In this document: positions 1-4,609 of the stretch, in pieces
Layout of the letters: each line of letters starts with the position of its first letter
Numbering within the stretch: position 1 is the stretch's first letter
Source of the DNA: Caldilineaceae bacterium
GTDB taxonomy: Bacteria; Chloroflexota; Anaerolineae; Caldilineales; Caldilineaceae
NCBI GenBank assembly: GCA_026645635.1
Contig: JAPKMV010000302.1
Location: 1 to 5,255 of the forward strand
Length of the DNA stretch: 5,255 nt
Reading direction: 5' to 3'
The notes under the pieces: generated by a model
Database searches by the model: none
Told to the model about the DNA's origin: nothing
What the model saw: only the letters and a program-made list of their open reading frames with translations
Translations under genes and position numbers: made by a program

Positions 1-720
1 CAGCGGGCTGGGGGTGCCGAAGAGAATGTCGGAGAGGTCGGTGGCGATCATCGAGCCGCCCCAGCCGTCGGAGAGAGAACAGCGCAGCGCCTGGTCGAGG
101 ATGTGCTCGGCGTCCTGGTCGTCCCCCATATGGGTGCGGTGGAGCACCTCCACCACTTCGCGGTCAATGCCGCGGGGTGCAAGCTCCAGATCGCGCCAGA
201 TCTGCTGGCGTTTGGCCGGCGCCCGCTTGAGATAAGCCAGTTCGCCTTTCTGCTGGCCGAACTCGGCAATGGCTTTGTCGGCCACGTCAACGGCGATGTC
301 GTTGATCGACCGCCCTTCGGTGGGGACGCCGTAATAGCCGGCCACCACCTTGAGCTTGTAGGGGTCGCGCACCTTGAAGCCCTTGGCCTCGCCTTTGGCC
401 GCGGCCTTCAGCGTGAAGGCCAGGTCGCGACCGTGGTCCGAATGCGCGGCGCTGCCCGCGGCTACGTGGCGCGCAAAGACGCGCGCGCCGATGGTCTCCA
501 GCGTGGCGCCGCAGACGCCTACCTGGCCGTCCTTGGTGATGCGGCACGGCCCCATCAGACACATGGAGCAGCACATGCCACGGCTGCCGATGGGGCAGGC
601 GGCCATCTGGTCGGCGCGGCTGAACGCGGTGCCGATACCCAATGCCTGCGCCCGCTCCAGCAGCGGGATGGCAGCCGGGTCGGCGCTCGCCTGTTGGGGA
701 GTTCTGGTTTCTTTTGCCAT
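1..720 (-). CDS. cooS: Anaerobic (Ni-Fe) carbon monoxide dehydrogenase, catalytic subunit, N-terminal 240 residues
   Basis: This enzyme oxidises CO to CO2 reversibly at a [Ni-4Fe-4S] C-cluster and passes electrons through B- and D-clusters to ferredoxin-like partners in the cytoplasm. Translation from the ATG at 720 stays open to base 1, so the gene is cut by the window; about 240 of the usual 630 or so residues are visible. The family signature is clear: Cys42 and Cys50 match the D-cluster ligands shared across the dimer, and Cys51, Cys54, Cys59 and Cys70 match the B-cluster ligands, with the motif MCCSMCLMGPCR. The AAHSDHGRD stretch (His93, His96) matches the histidines near the proton path in characterised CooS. 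The C-cluster ligands lie beyond the window and cannot be checked. The start is set by AGGAGG (725-730), 4 nt upstream. It follows the HTH/HMA gene by 8 nt, so translational coupling is likely. Identification is secure; the CODH clade is not determined. Confidence 0.96.
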   Translation of the reverse strand, partial: MAKETRTPQQASADPAAIPLLERAQALGIGTAFSRADQMAACPIGSRGMCCSMCLMGPCRITKDGQVGVCGATLETIGARVFARHVAAGSAAHSDHGRDLAFTLKAAAKGEAKGFKVRDPYKLKVVAGYYGVPTEGRSINDIAVDVADKAIAEFGQQKGELAYLKRAPAKRQQIWRDLELAPRGIDREVVEVLHRTHMGDDQDAEHILDQALRCSLSDGWGGSMIATDLSDILFGTPSPL

Positions 721-724
721 GTTT

Positions 725-730
725 CCTCCT
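725..730 (-). promoter_or_regulatory. Ribosome binding site of cooS overlapping upstream stop
   Basis: AGGAGG on the minus strand lies 4 nt before the cooS ATG. Its first two bases are the last two of the TAG stop (729-731) of the upstream gene. This arrangement is typical of translational coupling and supports one transcript for both genes. Confidence 0.85.
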
Positions 731-1034
731 AATTGCCCATGCTGTACGTTTGCGTCATGCGCAGGTTGGTCTGCGCCCAGGCCGGATCTTTCCGGTGTTT
801 GTCGCCTGCTTCCGCGGCAGTGTAACCGTTTTCGCCGGGATAGCCGGCCGCTGCCAGCGCCGCCCGGATCTGCGCCGCGTCGATGGCAGCCCCATCGAAC
901 ATGACCTGGACTTCCCGGCTGGCCGCGCTGGCCTGCACCTCCCGAATGCCCGGCAGTTGCGCCAGCGCCTTCTGCACGGCCAGGGTGTGGTGGTCGCCAT
1001 ACATGCCGGGCGTTTTGATCGTGATTTTTTCCAT
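729..1034 (-). CDS. Possible separately translated His-variant HMA protein (internal start, 101 aa)
   Basis: An ATG at 1034, in frame with the larger gene, begins MEKITIKTPGMYGDHH, which is exactly where a stand-alone HMA protein would start. AGGAGG lies 8 nt upstream, a better ribosome site than either candidate start of the fusion. The product would be a small soluble protein with the beta-alpha-beta-beta-alpha-beta HMA layout and a loop carrying Asp14, His15 and His16 in place of CxxC. Free HMA proteins usually act as metallochaperones; with histidines and a Ni enzyme next door, nickel is a reasonable guess but unproven. An alternative is that only the fusion is made and the ribosome site is a relic of a recent gene fusion. 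Confidence 0.55.
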   Translation of the reverse strand: MEKITIKTPGMYGDHHTLAVQKALAQLPGIREVQASAASREVQVMFDGAAIDAAQIRAALAAAGYPGENGYTAAEAGDKHRKDPAWAQTNLRMTQTYSMGN

Positions 1035-1301
1035 GCTCGCTTCCTCCTTTTGCAGATGATGCACCAACTCGACAATACTTTCCTTCAGATAGCGGCGATG
1101 GCCGCCCAATGTCTTGATGCAGACCAACTTGCCTTCGTCAGCCCAGCGAGTAACCGTGCTGGGCGAGACGTTGAACATTTGCGCCACTTCGGCGCGCGAA
1201 AGATAGGGGACGGGTGCAGGGTTGACTGTGGTTGTTCGATGCATAAAACCTCGCTGGCCGTGGATTGCCTGGAGCGTCTGCTCGCTTTGAGCGTTTTGCA
1301 T
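729..1301 (-). CDS. Helix-turn-helix (excisionase/MerR-like) protein fused to a His-variant HMA domain
   Basis: The 190-residue product has two parts. Residues about 32-84 form a DNA-binding HTH of the excisionase/BldC/MerR type: LSRAEVAQMFNVSPSTVTRW, then a wing with the hallmark GGHRRY (66-71). Residues about 90-154 form a heavy-metal-associated ferredoxin-like fold (TPGM loop, then AVQKALAQLPGI and AAQIRAALAAAGYP). The metal loop reads GMYGDHH (99-105): both cysteines of GMxCxxC are absent, replaced by Gly and His. A 36-residue polar tail (155-190) has no assignment. No stop separates the two parts, but residue 90 is a Met preceded by a perfect Shine-Dalgarno. The ATG at 1301 has little Shine-Dalgarno; an in-frame ATG at 1244 (Met20) has GAGG 4 nt upstream and may be the true start, leaving the HTH intact. 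Position just before cooS suggests a CODH regulator with a metal-handling or metal-sensing domain; that role is inference. Confidence 0.85.
   Translation of the reverse strand: MQNAQSEQTLQAIHGQRGFMHRTTTVNPAPVPYLSRAEVAQMFNVSPSTVTRWADEGKLVCIKTLGGHRRYLKESIVELVHHLQKEEASMEKITIKTPGMYGDHHTLAVQKALAQLPGIREVQASAASREVQVMFDGAAIDAAQIRAALAAAGYPGENGYTAAEAGDKHRKDPAWAQTNLRMTQTYSMGN
1043..1048 (-). promoter_or_regulatory. Internal Shine-Dalgarno within the HTH-HMA gene
   Basis: The minus strand reads AAAAGGAGG, 8 nt before the ATG at 1034. It lies in coding sequence (codons for Gln-Lys-Glu-Glu) at the hinge between the HTH and HMA parts. Strength, spacing and position at the domain boundary argue for a working internal translation start. 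Confidence 0.6.
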
Positions 1302-1348
1302 GTTTTGAACGTTTTTGGCTCTGGAATGAGTATGCGGAGAGACGCGGC

Positions 1349-1406
1349 AATGCGAAAGATGCAGATATACTATCGACGTGATGAATTTGTACTGATATTT
1401 CGCATT
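1349..1406. promoter_or_regulatory. Divergent spacer with 9-bp inverted repeat, candidate operator
   Basis: AATGCGAAA (1349-1357) and its exact reverse complement TTTCGCATT (1398-1406) flank 40 bp in the spacer between the leftward HTH/HMA-cooS unit and the rightward kinase. The match extends inward to 11 of 12 positions (AT next to each arm). A TATACT (1366-1371) resembling a rightward -10 lies between the arms, but I see no convincing -35. Arm centres are 49 bp apart, too far for one dimer footprint, so the arms would be two sites or a looping pair. A role as target of the adjacent HTH protein is inference. Confidence 0.35.
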
Positions 1407-1441
1407 CGGGTTGTGTGACGCTCCGGGAAAGGGGAACTTGC

Positions 1442-2041
1442 ATGGGGAAACTGATTGCGGTCATCGGCAACACCGCCGTGGGCAAGACGACCCTGGTGCA
1501 GCATCTGGCTGCCGCCGCGCCCTTTGTGACAGGGCTGGAGCAGCACGGCGAACGCCCTTTTCAACACGCTTTTGCCGCCGACCTCACCCGCTATGCGCTG
1601 GCCAACCAGATCGACTATCTGCTGCTGCGGGCGGAGCAGGAGCGCTGGATTCGCGCCCAGCCGGGCATCGGCCTGGTGGATGGCGGTCTGGACGAGGACT
1701 TCCAGGTCTTTGCCCGCCACTTCCGGGCGAGGGGGTATCTGACCGCTGCTGAGTTTGCGCTGTGTGAACGGTTCCATGCGCTCACCCGCCAGTTGCTGCC
1801 GCCGCCCGATCTCTACATTCACCTCACCGCGCCGCTGCCGGTGCTGGAGGTGCGCTTCCGCCGCCGCAACCGCAGCCTGGAGATCGCACAATTGGACGAC
1901 CTGGCTGGGCTGGATGAACGGATGGCCGCGTGGATGGCCGCGGAACGGACGGCGCCGGTGTTCACCCTCGATGCCAGTGCCGACGACTACTGCGCCCCCG
2001 CGACCATCGCCGCGCTGCTGGCAGTCATCGACAGGTTATAG
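1442..2041 (+). CDS. Deoxynucleoside kinase-like P-loop protein
   Basis: The 199-residue product matches the deoxyadenosine/deoxyguanosine kinase layout, enzymes that phosphorylate deoxynucleosides for salvage in the cytoplasm. Visible parts: a Walker A motif GNTAVGKTT (9-17); the segment ERPFQHAF then RYALANQIDYLLLRAEQ (37-66), resembling the NPF..F and RYAF..Q..FLL elements that contact the base; the strand PDLYIHLTAP (122-131) before an Arg-rich lid RFRRRNRSLE (138-147). The usual catalytic D/E-R-S segment is instead VDGGLDEDFQVF (79-90), so the substrate and even the activity are uncertain. The ATG at 1442 is chosen because AAGGGGA lies 7 nt upstream and the P-loop then sits at the expected place; a GTG at 1415 would add nine residues. 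It is transcribed divergently from the CODH unit and ends just before a palindromic repeat. Thymidylate kinase or another P-loop NTPase is a weaker alternative. Confidence 0.8.
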   Translation: MGKLIAVIGNTAVGKTTLVQHLAAAAPFVTGLEQHGERPFQHAFAADLTRYALANQIDYLLLRAEQERWIRAQPGIGLVDGGLDEDFQVFARHFRARGYLTAAEFALCERFHALTRQLLPPPDLYIHLTAPLPVLEVRFRRRNRSLEIAQLDDLAGLDERMAAWMAAERTAPVFTLDASADDYCAPATIAALLAVIDRL

Positions 2042-2054
2042 CCGATGAACACAC

Positions 2055-2149
2055 GTGAATAGACCGCGGATTTGGCGGATGAGGCGGATTTGCGCGGATT
2101 GTTTTATCCGCGTCAATCCGTCAAATCCGCCTCATCCGCGGTCTATCAC
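2055..2149. repeat. Imperfect palindrome built of GGAT-containing nonamers at a convergent junction
   Basis: The left arm holds four 9-nt units: GCGGATTTG (2066-2074), GCGGATGAG (2075-2083), GCGGATTTG (2084-2092), CGCGGATTG (2093-2101). The right arm carries related units in reverse complement. Exact pairing: 2060-2071 with 2134-2145 (12 bp), 2081-2092 with 2122-2133 (12 bp), then 2095-2101 with 2114-2120 (7 bp). The left arm has one extra nonamer (2072-2080), which would bulge. The transcript would form a long stable hairpin between the convergent kinase and cytochrome genes, so it could act as a two-way transcript end, though no U-tract follows. The right edge supplies the TGA stop of the cytochrome gene (2146-2148). 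It resembles short palindromic elements I recall from Chloroflexota spacers; copy number elsewhere is unknown here. Confidence 0.85.
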
Positions 2150-2964
2150 TGCGCCACTTCACTCGGCCGCGGCTGGCTCTCCAGGTACGCGGCCAGGTCC
2201 CACGCCTGCTGGTCGGTGAGGCTGCCCGGCGTGTTGAGTGGCATGTTCCACTTGATAAACCGCGCCAGCGTTTCCTGGTTGCGGGCCAGCCCGGCGGAGG
2301 CGTTGAACGAATGGACGCCCCACAGCGGCGGGAAGGCGTATTCGCCCTGGGCCGTTTGCCCCTGACCGGAGACGCCGTGGCAGATGCCGCACTTCGGCTC
2401 GAACAGGTCGTCGCCCCGTGCCACGTCGCCGGTCAATTGGGCAATTGGCGGGTAGCCCTGCGGCGGCGCCACGTCCAGCCCTTGCGCCGCCCACTGCTGA
2501 TCCAGCCACTGCATGTAGGTCAGAAACGCCGCCATCTCTGGGTTGGCGTCACAGTCGCCGGCGGCGCCTTCTGTTGCGGGGGTGCAGAGTGGATTGCCGT
2601 TCATCGACCGTTCGAAGCATTGGTTGATGCGCGCTTGCAGGTCGGTGTCAGTGGGGTAGCGTGCGCCCAGATCGACCCACCACGCTGATTTCGGATTGCC
2701 GCCGGCGTTGAGGTGACAGCTCGAACAGTGCAGCCGATCCACGGGCACATTGTCGGGGAGCAGCTCGTAGGTCTGCGTGGCCAACTGGTAGCCGCGTTCG
2801 ACCTCGGCCCAGTGTTCCTGGTCCCAGGCGGTCTGCGGCGTCGACGGCGCGCCGATGATCTGCGGGCCGTCCGGCGTGCGCGCAAAGAAGTAGACCAGCC
2901 CGGCAATCACCAGGGTGATGACCACCGCGCCGATCAACAATGTTCGCCAGGAAAGTGTCTTCAC
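2146..2964 (-). CDS. Membrane-anchored diheme cytochrome c, thiosulfate dehydrogenase (TsdA)-like
   Basis: The 272-residue product has a positively charged start, a membrane segment (about 8-27) with no obvious cleavage site, and a large outward-facing part with two c-type heme motifs: CSSCH (80-84) and CGICH (192-196). Between them NQCFERSMNG (114-123) and the helix MAAFLTYMQWL (144-154) resemble TsdA, which couples two thiosulfates to tetrathionate. There the catalytic heme has His/Cys ligation; Cys116 is the candidate Cys ligand. Met241 in KWNMPLNTPG is a candidate distal ligand for heme 2. Cys127 and Cys138 are extra and could form a disulfide. Known TsdA proteins are mostly soluble, so the anchor is unusual. 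Start is a GTG with AAGGAG (2971-2976) 6 nt upstream. It lies 15 nt after the PLP-enzyme gene, probably co-transcribed. The diheme cytochrome call is firm; thiosulfate specificity is tentative. Confidence 0.9.
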   Translation of the reverse strand: MKTLSWRTLLIGAVVITLVIAGLVYFFARTPDGPQIIGAPSTPQTAWDQEHWAEVERGYQLATQTYELLPDNVPVDRLHCSSCHLNAGGNPKSAWWVDLGARYPTDTDLQARINQCFERSMNGNPLCTPATEGAAGDCDANPEMAAFLTYMQWLDQQWAAQGLDVAPPQGYPPIAQLTGDVARGDDLFEPKCGICHGVSGQGQTAQGEYAFPPLWGVHSFNASAGLARNQETLARFIKWNMPLNTPGSLTDQQAWDLAAYLESQPRPSEVAQ

Positions 2965-2979
2965 CGTTCTCTCCTTTGC

Positions 2980-4290
2980 CTATGCTGCAAGCGCTGTCTT
3001 GACGGCGGCCAGCGTCGGTGCAATGACTTGAACGCCGCCGGTTACCTGCATCGTCGCCGCGATATCCTTGAGGCCATTTCCAGTGTTGATCACCACAATC
3101 GTCTCCTCAGGCTGCACCAGACCGTCGCATACTGCCTGGAGCAGCCCGGCGTAGGCGGTGGCGCCGGCCGGCTCGGCGAAGACCGCGCCCAGCCGCGCGA
3201 GGGGCAGGATCGCCTGCAAGATGGCGGCGTCCTCGACCAGCACAAAGGCGCCGGCGCTGGCGCGCACCGCCCGCAGCGCCTTCACCGGGTCGCGCGGCAT
3301 GTCCACGCTGATGCTGTCGGCGCGGGTGGTGGCGTGCACCGGCTCCGGGATCTCGGCGCCATCTCGCCAGGCGTTGGCCAGCGCCGGGCTGAGCGTCGAC
3401 TGCACGCCGTAGATGCGCGGCATCCTGTCGATCCAGCCCAACGTCACCAGGTCGTGGAAGCCTTTATGCACGCCGCCGATGATGCAGCCATCCCCCACCG
3501 ACACAAAGACCGCATCCGGCGCCCGCATCACCGCCCCTCGCCCCTCGCCCCTCGCCCCTTCTCCCAATTGCAGCGCGATCTCAAACGACACCGTCTTCTT
3601 CCCTTCCGTCATGTACGGATTGTAGCCGGTGTTGCGGTTGTACCAGCCGAACTCGGCGCAGGCGGCCATGCACAGGTCGAAGGCGTCGTCGTAGCTGCCG
3701 TCCACCGCCAGGACGCGGCTGCCGTAGACGAGCAACTGGGCGATCTTGGCGGGCGGCGCGGTCTTGGGCACGAAGATGACCGTGGCCAGACCCGCGGCCG
3801 CAGCCTGGCCGGCCAGCGCGGCCGCCGCGTTGCCGGTGCTGGCCGTGGCCGCAACCGCGCGACCTTCTTCGACCGCGCGCGTCACCGCAATCGCCGAGGC
3901 GCGATCCTTGAAGGAGGCGCTGGGGTTGCGCCCATCATCTTTGATAAAAAGGTTGGGCAGCCCAATGCTGGCGCCGAGGCGTGCGGCGTGGAGCAGGGGG
4001 GTGTTGCCCACCGGCAGCGGCGGCAGATGCGCGCGGTCGGCGATGGGGAGCAGCGGCCAGAAGCGCCCGATCGACTGGTCTGGGTCGGCAACGAATTGCG
4101 CCGGGTCGATCTGCCGGCGCAGCGCAGCATAGTCATAGATGACATCGAGCGTGCCAATGTCGCTGCCCAGATTGGTGCGACACGCGCACGCGTATTCAAT
4201 TTCCTCCGGCGCATAGTGCCGTCCACAGCGAAGACAGGTCAAGTGGCTGACAAACGGCGGTCGAGCGAAGGTGCGCGCAGGATTGGACAT
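2980..4290 (-). CDS. thrC: Threonine synthase-like PLP-dependent enzyme with N-terminal zinc ribbon
   Basis: Threonine synthase converts O-phosphohomoserine and water to threonine and phosphate in the cytoplasm. The 436-residue product opens with a zinc-ribbon-like segment (Cys19, Cys22, Cys35, Cys37), as in many bacterial and archaeal members, followed by LDVIYDY. The fold-type II PLP core follows: PLPVGNTPLL (91-100), the Schiff-base lysine Lys128 in NPSASFKDRA, the phosphate/PLP loop STGNA (151-155), and the Gly-rich cofactor loop VGDGCIIGG (265-273). EPAGATAYAG (373-382) and INTGNGLKD (401-409) complete the family pattern. Residues about 244-254 (EGARGEGRGAV) are an extra stretch encoded by a tandem heptamer. 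The ATG at 4290 has only a weak GGAG 13 nt upstream, so the start is less sure. It leads a two-gene unit with the cytochrome. Related activities such as cysteate synthase share this fold; threonine synthase is the most likely call. Confidence 0.88.
   Translation of the reverse strand: MSNPARTFARPPFVSHLTCLRCGRHYAPEEIEYACACRTNLGSDIGTLDVIYDYAALRRQIDPAQFVADPDQSIGRFWPLLPIADRAHLPPLPVGNTPLLHAARLGASIGLPNLFIKDDGRNPSASFKDRASAIAVTRAVEEGRAVAATASTGNAAAALAGQAAAAGLATVIFVPKTAPPAKIAQLLVYGSRVLAVDGSYDDAFDLCMAACAEFGWYNRNTGYNPYMTEGKKTVSFEIALQLGEGARGEGRGAVMRAPDAVFVSVGDGCIIGGVHKGFHDLVTLGWIDRMPRIYGVQSTLSPALANAWRDGAEIPEPVHATTRADSISVDMPRDPVKALRAVRASAGAFVLVEDAAILQAILPLARLGAVFAEPAGATAYAGLLQAVCDGLVQPEETIVVINTGNGLKDIAATMQVTGGVQVIAPTLAAVKTALAA
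3533..3559 (+). repeat. Tandem heptanucleotide repeat inside the thrC-like gene
   Basis: GCCCCTC is repeated in tandem at 3533-3539, 3540-3546 and 3547-3553, with a fourth copy (3554-3559) lacking its last base: 27 nt, period 7. In the coding strand it gives a Gly/Glu/Arg/Ala stretch between the helix KKTVSFEIALQLG and the strand DAVFVSVGDG. Because 7 is not a multiple of 3, gain or loss of one unit would shift the frame. Confidence 0.9.
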
Positions 4291-4609
4291 AGGACAGCGC
4301 CGGCTCCATCAAGTTGAATGGCTTAATTTGATAAACTGACAGCGTTCTGCCATGTAGCCGCAGCGTATCTCGATCTATACTGCCAGCGGGCGTGGATGCG
4401 CTTGTTGACCGTCAGCATACCTGGAATCCGCTGGCTTCCGCAAGTTCCGCCAGCGACCACGTTGGCGGGGAACCGGCCGTGACGCCTGGGCCGAGGCGCC
4501 CGTTGGCGGCGAAGGGTTTCAAAGGGAAAATCGTTCTTTTCGAGTAGACTTTTGTCGCGGCTTGTGTGATAATGCGCAGCAAATGACGCAGAAAGTAGAA
4601 GGAGAGTAT
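4291..4609. other. Non-coding divergent spacer
   Basis: No supported gene lies in these 319 bases between the leftward thrC-like gene and the rightward unknown gene. The left third (about 4310-4380) is more AT-rich and probably holds the thrC promoter, but no hexamer pair stands out. The middle is GC-rich and contains a short inverted repeat, CGCTGGC (4429-4435) with GCCAGCG (4449-4455), and a direct repeat CGTTGGCGG at 4460-4468 and 4501-4509, 41 bp apart. I see no tRNA or recognisable small RNA. Confidence 0.6.
4545..4573 (+). promoter_or_regulatory. Sigma70-type promoter for the gene starting at 4610
   Basis: TAGACT (4545-4550, 4 of 6 to TTGACA) and GATAAT (4568-4573, 5 of 6 to TATAAT) are separated by 17 bp. 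An extended -10 TG (4565-4566) precedes the second hexamer. Transcription would begin near 4580, giving a leader of about 30 nt before the ATG at 4610. Confidence 0.6.

Noticed and set aside
103..1418. Plus-strand open frames at 103-732 and 642-1418
   Set aside because: They are antisense to cooS and the HTH-HMA gene, whose identities are clear, and encode no recognisable domain.
1415..1441. GTG at 1415 as start of the kinase gene
   Set aside because: The ATG at 1442 has a better-placed ribosome site and puts the P-loop at the expected distance from the N-terminus.
1442..2041. The P-loop protein as CooC, the CODH nickel-insertion ATPase
   Set aside because: CooC has a deviant Walker A of the GKGGVGKT type and a MinD-like fold. 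This protein has GNTAVGKTT and deoxynucleoside-kinase-like lid and base-pocket segments.
2055..2149. CRISPR array or intrinsic terminator
   Set aside because: The nonamers are contiguous, with no spacers, so this is not CRISPR. A strong hairpin exists but no T-tract follows on either strand, so a canonical intrinsic terminator is not claimed.
2713..4317. A 534-codon open frame on the plus strand
   Set aside because: It lies antisense to the thrC-like gene and the start of the cytochrome gene, both of which carry clear family motifs. Its product is low-complexity His/Arg/Gly-rich, typical of an antisense frame in GC-rich DNA.
4429..4455. Seven-base stem as a terminator or small RNA
   Set aside because: The stem is short with a 13-nt loop, no T-tract follows, and it lies between divergent genes where no transcript end is expected. 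Such stems are common by chance in GC-rich DNA.
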